DNA of 51,378 bases from JANMDU01 sp043777675 (GCA_043777675.1 JAYWHR010000029.1:1-51378); one strand, 5' to 3'; shown: positions 44,191 through 51,255, numbered from the stretch's first letter. Notes: generated by a model not told the origin, from the sequence alone. Translations and numbers: made by a program.

Positions 44191-45045
44191 TTAGCGGTCA
44201 CTGTTAGGGAAAAAAACTTGGTTTCCACCAATTTTGTAAGCGGCGATGCTGCTTTGCCCCTTTGGAGAAATTATCCAATCCACGAAGCGTTGAGCATCTA
44301 AAGCTTTCGCATGAGGGTGCTTGGCAGGATTCACAGCAATGACGCCATATTGATTGAAGAGACGCGTATCACCTTCAACCAAAATAGCCAGATCTGCACG
44401 GTTTTTAAAATTGAGCCAAGTTCCGCGATCTGTGAGCGCGTAGGCATTGCTGCTGGAGGCAATATTCAGCGCAGGGCCCATGCCACAGCCGCATTCCTTG
44501 TAGCCGTTGCCTTTGTTGGCAGTGGCGCCCAGCATATTCCAATAGCGCAGCTCTGCGGCATGCGTGCCAGATTTATCGCCGCGTGAGATGAAGGCGGCAT
44601 TGCTAGAGGCGAGTTTTTTCAAGGCTTCGGTGATGTCTTTGCCTCGTGCTAACGCGGGGTCGTTCTTCGGGCCGACCAAGACGAAATCGTTGTACATCAC
44701 TCCAAAGCGCTTCACGCCAAAGCCATCTGCCACAAACTTTTCTTCAGCCACTTGATCGTGCACGAAGAGTACATCCGCATCGCCGCGCCGCGCCATATCT
44801 AGCGCTTGGCCGGTGCCGAGTGCGACGACTTTGATATCAAGGCCAGTGGCCTTTTTGAAGTCTGGCAGCAAGGCGCTAAACAAGCCAGATTGCTCGGTCG
44901 AGGTGGTGGATGCCATCGTGATATTTTGCGCGGAAGTGGCTAAGGTCAAGCCAGCCAGTGAGATGCCAAATACTATCGATTTAATAGCGCTCTGCGCATA
45001 TTCCATGCCGGCTACATACCAATTTCTCTTATAAAGAGCTTGCAT
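44191..45045 (-). CDS. tupA: Tungstate ABC transporter substrate-binding protein
   Basis: The 284-residue protein is of the TupA family: after an export signal the mature part starts near QNITMASTTSTEQSG, where TTSTxxSG (47-54) is the TupA oxyanion-binding segment, and later RGDKSGTHAAE is typical. Tungstate-binding is inferred by family and by the adjacent AOR genes. The N-terminus MQALYKRNWYVAGMEYAQ and the following hydrophobic part are encoded largely by palindromic element copy 12, so the signal peptide is repeat-derived. It is last in the tupB-tupC-tupA operon; its start touches the tupC stop. Confidence 0.9.
   Translation of the reverse strand: MQALYKRNWYVAGMEYAQSAIKSIVFGISLAGLTLATSAQNITMASTTSTEQSGLFSALLPDFKKATGLDIKVVALGTGQALDMARRGDADVLFVHDQVAEEKFVADGFGVKRFGVMYNDFVLVGPKNDPALARGKDITEALKKLASSNAAFISRGDKSGTHAAELRYWNMLGATANKGNGYKECGCGMGPALNIASSSNAYALTDRGTWLNFKNRADLAILVEGDTRLFNQYGVIAVNPAKHPHAKALDAQRFVDWIISPKGQSSIAAYKIGGNQVFFPNSDR
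44972..45025 (+). repeat. RCTAT/GCCGGC palindromic element, copy 12 (encodes the tupA signal peptide region)
   Basis: ACTATCGATTTAATAGC starts at 44972 and GCCGGCTAC at 45007, spacing 35 nt. It is read antisense in tupA as VAGMEYAQSAIKSIV. Confidence 0.9.
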
Positions 45046-45749
45046 TACATGGCTCCATCCATTAAAAAAGCTGCTGTTCGGTTTGCAAAATCAGGCAGCA
45101 GGGTTTCAAAGAAATCTTGGGTTGAGCCGTCAAACGAAATACGCCCTTGATCAAGCGCGATCACACGGCTGGCTAGGCGCTTGACTTGGCCCAGGTTGTG
45201 GCTCGCAAACACCAGCGTCATGCCTTGGCTTTTGAAGCTGGCCATGAGCTGCTCCAGCTCGCGCTTGGATGCTGGCGCGAGGCTGGCCGTGGGCTCATCG
45301 AGCAGCAAAAGCTGCGGCTGGCTCACGCAGGCGCGCGCCACCGCCAAGCGCTGCTGCTGGCCGCCTGAGAGCGTGCGCGCGGGGCGCTGAGCGAGATCGG
45401 CCAAATCCACTTGCTGCAAAGCCGTGGCCGCGGCTTGCCGCGCATCTGCCCATCGCTGCCCGCGCAGCCAAGCCGCTAGCGCCACATTAGCCAGCACGGT
45501 GGTGCGCAGCATCCAAGGCTTTTGAAAAACGAAGGCTTGGCGCTTTAAATCGGCTTGATAGATGCTGCCTTCCGTAGGCTTGAGCAGCCCTTGCATGAGC
45601 CGCAGCAGCGTACTTTTGCCGCTGCCATTCGCGCCCACCAGCGCCACCGCCTCGCCCTGCGCAATGCTGAAATTCACGCCTTGCAAAGCCTGAACGCGGC
45701 CATGCAGCTTGTTCACTTCTTTGAGGCTCAAGAGCACGGGCGCAGTCAT
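45045..45749 (-). CDS. tupC: Tungstate ABC transporter ATP-binding protein
   Basis: The 234-residue ATPase has Walker A GANGSGKST, the signature LSGGQQQRLAVARA, Walker B LLLLDEPTAS and a switch His (FASHN). It is short, lacking the C-terminal molybdate-binding domain of ModC, as in TupC. It overlaps tupB by 4 nt (ATGA) and abuts tupA, so the three genes form one operon. Confidence 0.92.
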   Translation of the reverse strand: MTAPVLLSLKEVNKLHGRVQALQGVNFSIAQGEAVALVGANGSGKSTLLRLMQGLLKPTEGSIYQADLKRQAFVFQKPWMLRTTVLANVALAAWLRGQRWADARQAAATALQQVDLADLAQRPARTLSGGQQQRLAVARACVSQPQLLLLDEPTASLAPASKRELEQLMASFKSQGMTLVFASHNLGQVKRLASRVIALDQGRISFDGSTQDFFETLLPDFANRTAAFLMDGAM

Positions 45750-46459
45750 AAGGCAAAAGCCTCCCGCCGCTCTCGCCAGCCTTTGATGAGCGCCACCAGC
45801 GCATTGAGCCCAACCACGATCAGCATCAGAACGAGCCCCAAGCCGAGGGCCAGCGGTAAATCGCCTTTGCTCGTCTCCAGCGCAATCGCCGTCGTCATCA
45901 CCCGCGTAAACCCATCGATATTCCCGCCCACAATCATCACCGCGCCCACCTCGGCAATCGCGCGGCCAAAAGCGGCTATGAAAATAGTGAGCAACACAAA
46001 GCGCTCATCCAGAAGCAGCAGCAGCCCGCGCATGCCGCGCCCTGCCCCCATCGCCGAAATCTGTTCGCCGTGGCGCAGATCAGCATCTTCCAAAGCCTGC
46101 CGCACCCAAGCCGCCACAATCGGTAGCACCAAAATCGTTTGCGCCAACACCATCGCCTTAAACGAAAACAGCCATCCCAGAAACCCCAGCGGCCCGCTGC
46201 GCGACAGCAGCAAATACACCAGCAGCCCGACAACGACAGAGGGCAACGACAGCATCGCGTTCAGCAGCGCAATCACCGCCCCGCGCCCCGCAAACCGACT
46301 CACAGCCAGCCAAGAGCCCAGCACCGCTCCAGCAGCAAAGCCCAGAAGCGTAGCCAAGCCACTCACAGCCAGCGAGCGCCCAATGATCGCCCACAGCGCA
46401 GCATCACCGGAGAGCACGAGCGAAAAAGCGGTAGAAAAACTTTGCTGCAGAGAATTCAT
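45746..46459 (-). CDS. tupB: Tungstate ABC transporter permease
   Basis: The 237-residue permease has about five membrane segments and the transporter loop EIGAVMIVGGNIDG-like (AEVGAVMIVGGNIDGFTRVMT in sequence) where it meets the ATPase. The frame opens with TTG at 46489; ATG 46459 gives the better start (MNSLQQSFSTAFSLV) without the extra 10 residues. First gene of the tup operon. Confidence 0.92.
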   Translation of the reverse strand: MNSLQQSFSTAFSLVLSGDAALWAIIGRSLAVSGLATLLGFAAGAVLGSWLAVSRFAGRGAVIALLNAMLSLPSVVVGLLVYLLLSRSGPLGFLGWLFSFKAMVLAQTILVLPIVAAWVRQALEDADLRHGEQISAMGAGRGMRGLLLLLDERFVLLTIFIAAFGRAIAEVGAVMIVGGNIDGFTRVMTTAIALETSKGDLPLALGLGLVLMLIVVGLNALVALIKGWRERREAFAL

Positions 46460-46775
46460 TGCGTTGATCTTAGGTGCAGCGTGGTACAAGAACTATGCGT
46501 AGATGCGAGTTATGAATGAGTTTGCATAGGCTGAGGTGTGAAGCTCAAGCGCCATGTATTTCACGCCTTTGACTAGGTTGTAAATATAAGCTTGGATTTC
46601 TTTGAAGCCGAGCCAGCACTGGTGTTGGACAAGCAGAGAGCGTAAGCCAGACAACTGCGGGTGGGCAGGTGAGTCAATAAATTGGAGGGCAAAGCCTTTC
46701 GTCATACTGCATATCGTAGGCGATCGACTAAATGCCAATAATGAGTGTTGTACATTAACGCCTGTGCATTTTGCA
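46460..46775. other. 316-bp gap upstream of tupB and before the TPP riboswitch
   Basis: This gap must hold the tupBCA promoter (minus strand) and the promoter of the riboswitch transcript (plus strand). A minus-strand open frame (46493-46738, 81 codons; a shorter one from ATG 46702) is present but I see no recognisable domain or ribosome-binding site, so it is not called as a gene. No clear promoter or terminator stands out. Confidence 0.5.
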
Positions 46776-46862
46776 CCTTGCTAGGGGTGCTTCGCTTCAA
46801 TTCTGTGGCGCGGCTGAGATCAAACCCTTGAACCTGAATGAGGTAATCCTCGCGAAGGAAAG
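46776..46862 (+). promoter_or_regulatory. TPP (THI) riboswitch
   Basis: The RNA contains the conserved THI-box elements in order: CTAGGGGTGC near 46781, CGGCTGAGAT at 46811, AAACCCTTGAACCTGA (46822-46837), and GCGAAGGAA at the 3' end (46852-46860). Thiamine pyrophosphate binding closes the aptamer. The conserved 3' strand AAGGAA ends 5 nt before ATG 46866 and is itself the ribosome-binding site, so control is probably at translation start. There is no obvious terminator between aptamer and gene. Confidence 0.93.
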
Positions 46863-46865
46863 CTT

Positions 46866-49061
46866 ATGACTAAACACAATCCAAAAATCCCTTCTGTCAC
46901 GCCATTTTTTATAAAAAAACAGGCAATTGCCGGCATAAATACTGCGCATGCAGCTATTGTTTTCATAGCGTCTGGTGGCGCAAGTTTTCACAGCTTCGCG
47001 CAAATCGCGCCCTCGGAGAGTACTCTTAAACCAGTAATTATCAGCGCCCCTGCGCAGCGCCAGCAGCTCTCCGTTGGCGGGTTCGACGCGCCACTTTCAG
47101 AGCAGCCGATCTCTGCCACCGTGATCACCGCGCAAGACATGCAAGCCGCAGGCGCGCAGCGCTTGGCCGATCTTTACAAGCTAGATTCTTCAGTCAGCGA
47201 TGCCTACAACGCCGTGGGCTATATCGACTACGCCACTGTGCGGGGCTTCGTAATCGACAACAAATTCAACTATCGACGCGATGGCCTGCCGATCTCTGGC
47301 GACACAGCTATACATCTGGCCAATAAAGAGCGTATCGAAATTTTGAAGGGCACCAGCGGTATTCAAGCAGGCACGAGTGCGCCGGGCGGACTGATGAATT
47401 ACGTGTTGAAGCGTCCAACGTCCCAAACAATTCGTAGCGTCAGTTTGAGTGCAGATTCCAATGGTCAGCTAGGCGCAGCGTTGGATCTCAGTGGGCGCTT
47501 TGGACACAACAACGCCCAAGGCTATCGGCTCAATGTCGCTACAGATCGCCTGAACAGCGCCGCAGAGGGTACGCGCGGCACGCGGCAGCTTCTCGCGCTC
47601 GCTTTGGATTCACGCGTCTGGCGAGACGGCCTGTTAGAGGCAGAATTTGAATGGAGCCGCCAGAGCCAGCCCAATGTGCCCGGCCTCTCTGTCTTGGGAA
47701 GCACAGGGCTGTTGCCACGCGCAGACCCGAAGCTCAATCTCAATCGTCAAGCTTGGAGCCAGCCCACCGTATTTGAAGGCCTCACCGGCTCGCTGCGTTA
47801 CAGCCAAGCGATGAACGATCAATGGCAATGGAGCGCACATTTGGGTAGCCAGCGCTTAAAGACGGATGACCGCATCGCCTTCCCATTCGGTTGCGGCAAC
47901 GCGGGCAGCGGCGCTTGCAATGCGTTCTATGACAACGGCGATGTGGATATTTACGACTTTCGCAGCGAGGAAGAGAGGCGCAAGAAAGTAGCCGCACAAT
48001 TTAAGATCGATGGCAACTGGCAAACAGGCAACGTGCGCCATAACTTAAGCTTTGGTGCATTGCAATCGTCTGCCAGCATCCAAGTCAATCCCAGCGCCTA
48101 CAACTACGCAGGAACAGTCAACTTCAATAACCCGACGCAGCCCATTCCCGCCGATCCGTCGTTAACAGTGGCAGGCAACACCTTGCGCGAGAAGACCACT
48201 GAACTCTTTGCCACCGACGTGATCGCTTTCGGCGACAACTTCAAAACTTGGCTCGGGCTGCGCCACACCCGCCTCTCGCGCAACGATCTACTGAATGCCA
48301 CGCAGTACAGCACCAACTTCACCAGCCCTTGGCTCGCCTTGAGCTACCAAATCGGTGACCACACGCTTTTTGCCAGCCACGGTCAAGGCATTGAATGGCG
48401 CATCACTCCTAACTTGCCGGCTTACGGCGCCCAAGCCGGCTTGCCATTGCCCGCGTTGCGCAGTGGTCAAATGGAGCTGGGCATCAAATCGCTCTGGAAG
48501 CATGGCAAGAGTCAAACGGAAACTGGTTTCACGCTGTTTAACATTCAGCGCCCGCTCGCCTCAGACACTGGAACAAGCCTTGTGTTTGACGGGAAGCAGC
48601 AACATCACGGCATAGAAGCTCATGCAACTCACACGCATGGCAAAGGTGTTGGATCCTTCCAGCTCAGCGCATCAGCGACCTTACTTCGTGCCAGCCAGGA
48701 AGGTGCGCAGATCCATACCGCGCTCAATGGCAAAAAGCCTCCCAACGTGCCCAACCAAATCCTGCGCTTGAACGCTGCTTACCGCATCGCCTCAGCATGG
48801 CAGCTCGCCGGCCACATTAGCCACGAAGGCCGCCGCGCGATCCTGCCAGACAACTCACTCACCCTTCCCGCCTGGACGCGCCTAGATGCCAGCCTGAAAT
48901 GGGATTCTCAGATCAAAGGCATGAAAAGTGCGTGGCTTTTGGGTATCAACAACCTCTTGGGGCAACAGTACTTTCAAGAAGCCCCTTACCAATTCGGCCA
49001 CGCCTACCTGTTTCCTGCCCAGCCGCGCACGCTTCGCATGAGCCTTAACATTTCTCTGTGA
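46866..49061 (+). CDS. TonB-dependent outer membrane receptor under TPP riboswitch
   Basis: The 731-residue protein has a signal peptide (about 1-43, ending HSFAQ), a plug domain (about 62-180, SEQPISATVITAQDMQAAG, YATVRGFVIDN, RIEILKGTSGIQAGTSAPGGLMNYVLKRP) and a beta-barrel ending FPAQPRTLRMSLNISL. Sequence-wise it looks like siderophore receptors (FhuE/FoxA type), but the TPP riboswitch argues for uptake of thiamine or a thiamine precursor. The signal peptide is partly encoded by palindromic element copy 13. It stands alone, with tRNA-Asn downstream. TonB and an inner-membrane transporter are not in the window. Confidence 0.93.
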   Translation: MTKHNPKIPSVTPFFIKKQAIAGINTAHAAIVFIASGGASFHSFAQIAPSESTLKPVIISAPAQRQQLSVGGFDAPLSEQPISATVITAQDMQAAGAQRLADLYKLDSSVSDAYNAVGYIDYATVRGFVIDNKFNYRRDGLPISGDTAIHLANKERIEILKGTSGIQAGTSAPGGLMNYVLKRPTSQTIRSVSLSADSNGQLGAALDLSGRFGHNNAQGYRLNVATDRLNSAAEGTRGTRQLLALALDSRVWRDGLLEAEFEWSRQSQPNVPGLSVLGSTGLLPRADPKLNLNRQAWSQPTVFEGLTGSLRYSQAMNDQWQWSAHLGSQRLKTDDRIAFPFGCGNAGSGACNAFYDNGDVDIYDFRSEEERRKKVAAQFKIDGNWQTGNVRHNLSFGALQSSASIQVNPSAYNYAGTVNFNNPTQPIPADPSLTVAGNTLREKTTELFATDVIAFGDNFKTWLGLRHTRLSRNDLLNATQYSTNFTSPWLALSYQIGDHTLFASHGQGIEWRITPNLPAYGAQAGLPLPALRSGQMELGIKSLWKHGKSQTETGFTLFNIQRPLASDTGTSLVFDGKQQHHGIEAHATHTHGKGVGSFQLSASATLLRASQEGAQIHTALNGKKPPNVPNQILRLNAAYRIASAWQLAGHISHEGRRAILPDNSLTLPAWTRLDASLKWDSQIKGMKSAWLLGINNLLGQQYFQEAPYQFGHAYLFPAQPRTLRMSLNISL
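46916..46969 (-). repeat. RCTAT/GCCGGC palindromic element, copy 13 (encodes the receptor signal peptide)
   Basis: On the minus strand GCTATGAAAACAATAGC starts at 46969 and GCCGGC at 46934, spacing 35 nt. It is read antisense as IAGINTAHAAIVFIA, same frame as in tupA. Confidence 0.88.
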
Positions 49062-49107
49062 CGCCCCATCAAAAGCCCACATTTTTCGGGCTATAATTTG
49101 CGGCTGT

Positions 49108-49183
49108 TCCTCGATAGCTCAGTTGGTAGAGCGCCGGACTGTTAATCCGTAGGTCCCTGGTTCGAGCCCAGGTCGAGGAGCCA
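49108..49183 (+). tRNA. tRNA-Asn (anticodon GTT)
   Basis: A 76-nt cloverleaf with encoded CCA: acceptor TCCTCGA pairs with TCGAGGA, anticodon loop CTGTTAA between CGGA and TCCG gives GTT, T arm CCTGG/CCAGG with TTCGAGC. The 3' part is partly copied at 49799-49825. Confidence 0.97.
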
Positions 49184-49190
49184 CATTTTG

Positions 49191-49224
49191 AAGCCCCGTA
49201 ATCGCAAGGTTACGGGGCTTTTTT
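49191..49224 (+). terminator. Terminator after tRNA-Asn
   Basis: AAGCCCCGTAA (49191-49201) pairs with TTACGGGGCTT (49210-49220), followed by T-run to 49224. Confidence 0.92.
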
Positions 49225-49249
49225 GTTTTTAAAACTTGGGAAATCTGCC

Positions 49250-49592
49250 ATGACACAAAAGACTGAATCCAAAGTGAAAGCCAAAGCAAAAAGCCCCATT
49301 CTTGAAGCCGTCTACGAGACTGCCAGTGATCGACATCGCCTCGGGTTTATTCACAAGCGCAATATGCACAAGTTCGATGCAATGTGCCTGGCGCCCGTGC
49401 CCGACTACAGCAGTGAAAAAAATCCGCGCACTGCGTGACCAGCTCAAGCTAAGCCAAGTTGTGCTGGCTGCGGTATTGAACACCAGCTTATCAACCGTGC
49501 GTAAATGGGAAGGTGGTGAAAAGCACCCGAGCTGGCCGTCATCGAAGCTGCTTGATCTTTTAGAGCGCAAGGGGCTGGAGGCTGTGCTGTGA
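49250..49592 (+). pseudogene. HTH (XRE) antitoxin-like gene, frameshifted at an A7 run
   Basis: The first frame encodes MTQKTESKVKAKAKSP, then ILEAVYETASDRHRLGF and FDAMCLAPVPDYSSEK. It ends at a TGA soon after seven consecutive A (49416-49422). With one A fewer the sequence runs on as KIRALRDQLKLSQVVLAAVL, then NTSLSTVRKWEGGEKHPSW and LLERKGLEAVL to 49592, a complete XRE-type HTH of the HigA-like antitoxin family, about 113 residues. The break may be a genuine mutation, a sequencing error in the homopolymer, or repaired by transcriptional slippage. No RelE/HigB toxin gene lies upstream: only the tRNA and its terminator. Confidence 0.82.
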
Positions 49593-49613
49593 TTTTTTGA
49601 TTGGTTAAGGACG

Positions 49614-49756
49614 CAATCGGGGTAAGACGCCAATTGATTCCAATTCGCTATTAATTCAGGAGCTCCTAAAGCCCGCATTCATTGGTTTATTGGCCTAAAT
49701 AGCAGGTAAAAACGGGCCGAAAACAGCGTTTTGAAGTCTTGAAACCGCATAAATTG
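49614..49756. repeat. 143-bp direct repeat, copy A (left of the reverse transcriptase)
   Basis: This segment aligns along its whole length, in the same orientation, with 51009-51152 (roughly three quarters identical by eye). Both begin CAATYGGGGT and end CATAAATTG, giving short terminal inverted ends (CAATT/AATTG in copy B). It looks like a miniature mobile element. Confidence 0.8.
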
Positions 49757-49798
49757 GAATACTCGAGTTCAAACTTAAATTAATCCCATCAATAGTTT

Positions 49799-49825
49799 GG
49801 TCCCTGGTTTGAGCCCAGGTTGAGG
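49799..49825 (+). other. Copied 3' fragment of tRNA-Asn, putative attachment-site remnant
   Basis: GGTCCCTGGTTTGAGCCCAGG plus TTGAGG matches tRNA-Asn 49152-49178 with two C-to-T changes over 27 bp, in direct orientation, 647 bp apart. Integrative elements that use tRNA 3' ends leave such a fragment at their far end. No integrase gene is visible between the copies. The rest of the 419-bp gap (49593-50011) holds direct-repeat copy A and no gene. Confidence 0.72.
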
Positions 49826-50011
49826 CTTTATTGGATTTAAGGGCTTACACGTTTGTGCAGGCCTTTTGTCTTTCGAAGCGTGACGAAAACGTGACAAATC
49901 AACTATGTTCCTGCCAATCCCCGCGCGCTCAATTCGAGACGCTACGGACGAAAGGTTCCTCATATTTTTTGCATTGAAATTGAAAGGGGAGAGGCGCTGT
50001 TTAAGGTGCTC

Positions 50012-50938
50012 TCAGCTATCACTTTCGGTCGGCTTTTTCCCGCGCTTCAGACGCTCAGAGAACCCCGGCTCGATGTAATCGATAAAAGCTAAAAGTCCCC
50101 ACATTTTTTCTATTTCTTTATCGCTTAATTTATTCAAAGAGAATCGATGAAACATTGATCTAGCTAACCTTTTTCGATCGCGGCCAACAGATAAGTTCTG
50201 ATCGGAAGTAAGGGTGATACCCGTGACCATTCGCAGTTCAGCACGTGATGCAAAAACAGTTTTCTGCGCATTTATCTTTAGCGAGGGAAAACGCAAGCGG
50301 GATAGAAACTCTTGTACGAAGCTGGGATAGGCTTTCAACACGTGCGGGTTTTTGGTTGAAAAAGTTAAATCGTCTGCGTAACGCGTGTATGAAACTTTAT
50401 CTTTATTGCAGATTGACTCGAAGTGGCAATCGAACTCGTACAAAACACTATTTGAAAGTAGTGGAGAACTCGGAGCGCCTATGCACAGCCGTAGTGGAGG
50501 GCGGCGCTCTGGTGCCCAGCAGCAGAGACGAGAGATCATCGCGATCGCGGATTCATCGTATCGACTCGACGCGTACTTTTCAAAGTGAGCACAAAGGTCG
50601 CCAAATTCGATCGATGGAAAAAAGTTCTTAAAGTCCATCTTCAACAAAAAATCGCTTTCTAAGTGTCGGTCTGCATTAAGCTTTATAGACGTGCCTCGTT
50701 GATATGCGGTAGCAGCAGAATGAACTGGCAATATGCTGCTCAGATCGCTCACAAGCCATCGTTGAATAGCCTTCACTTCTCGCGCTGGTTGCGCAACTGT
50801 CCTCAGCGTGCCATCCCGCTTTGGAATTGTGAAAACCTTATAACGTAAAGGTGAAGTTCGGACTATCTGCTCAAGCTGTACGGGAAGTACACCAAGATGC
50901 ACAGACAGAGTGCGAATCAGATCTTGACCGCTAAACAT
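50012..50938 (-). CDS. Retron-type reverse transcriptase
   Basis: The 308-residue protein (from ATG 50938) has the retron hallmarks: NADRH (88-92), fitting the NAxxH motif of region X; catalytic Asp102 in LLKMDFKNFFPSI; GAPSSPLLSN; the active site YADD (187-190); and VTG (238-240) of region Y, followed by a C-terminal thumb with LSDKEIEKMWGLLAFI. The open frame reaches a TTG at 51028, but that extension runs over a strong hairpin (50962-51000) and into a mobile repeat, so the ATG is preferred; its ribosome-binding site is weak. No effector domain is fused. Retrons make RNA-DNA hybrids and act in phage defence with an effector. Confidence 0.88.
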   Translation of the reverse strand: MFSGQDLIRTLSVHLGVLPVQLEQIVRTSPLRYKVFTIPKRDGTLRTVAQPAREVKAIQRWLVSDLSSILPVHSAATAYQRGTSIKLNADRHLESDFLLKMDFKNFFPSIEFGDLCAHFEKYASSRYDESAIAMISRLCCWAPERRPPLRLCIGAPSSPLLSNSVLYEFDCHFESICNKDKVSYTRYADDLTFSTKNPHVLKAYPSFVQEFLSRLRFPSLKINAQKTVFASRAELRMVTGITLTSDQNLSVGRDRKRLARSMFHRFSLNKLSDKEIEKMWGLLAFIDYIEPGFSERLKRGKKPTESDS

Positions 50939-50961
50939 GTTGCCTGCGAGCCTCTTGGATT

Positions 50962-51146
50962 GCGTGATACCGCCTCTTGTCGTTCTTATCGTATTCACGC
51001 ATAAGGGACAATTGGGGTCAGACTCCAATTAATCCGCACTCGCTATGAATTAATGAGCTGCTTGCGCCCGTATTTATTGGTCTATAGGCCTAAACGATAG
51101 CTAAAAAAGCCACTCAAAATAGCGTTTTGAATCCTTGAGGCGGCAT
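50962..51146 (-). ncRNA. Candidate retron msr-msd RNA region
   Basis: Retron ncRNAs lie just upstream of the RT gene. On the minus strand ATGCCGCCTC (51146-51137) can pair with GAGGCGGTAT (50976-50967), one G-U pair, enclosing about 160 nt; this suits a1/a2 arms, 28 nt before the RT start. A second strong hairpin (GCGTGaATAC with GTATCACGC, 51000-50962) overlaps the 3' arm and competes with it. Much of the region is the mobile repeat copy B, and no AGC with branching G directly follows the putative a1, so the call is weak. Confidence 0.3.
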
Positions 51147-51152
51147 AAATTG
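51009..51152. repeat. 144-bp direct repeat, copy B (upstream of the reverse transcriptase)
   Basis: This aligns with copy A (49614-49756). It begins CAATTGGGGTCAGACTCCAA, typical of some bacterial REP-type elements, and ends CATAAATTG. It contains GAGCTGCTTGCGC, which also occurs in the stem-flank of palindromic copy 5, suggesting remote kinship of the families. Its end includes the TTG codon of the extended RT frame. Confidence 0.8.
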
Positions 51153-51255
51153 CCTTCACTGAGCACTTGAAAGCAAAAAAGGGCCAGTTTTTACCGAATA
51201 CACCGCAACTCAAGCGCCAACGTTTTGGCAACGTGTAGTCAACGCTTGTTAGTAG

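Noticed and set aside
46493..46738. 81-codon minus-strand open frame upstream of tupB
   Set aside because: No recognisable domain or ribosome-binding site; it lies in a promoter region and could be chance.
49416..49422. Programmed -1 ribosomal frameshift at A7
   Set aside because: Joining the two frames needs the loss of one base (or a +1 shift), the wrong direction for a classical -1 site.
49775..49963. 62-codon minus-strand frame across the copied tRNA end
   Set aside because: It translates through the tRNA fragment and shows no protein family pattern.
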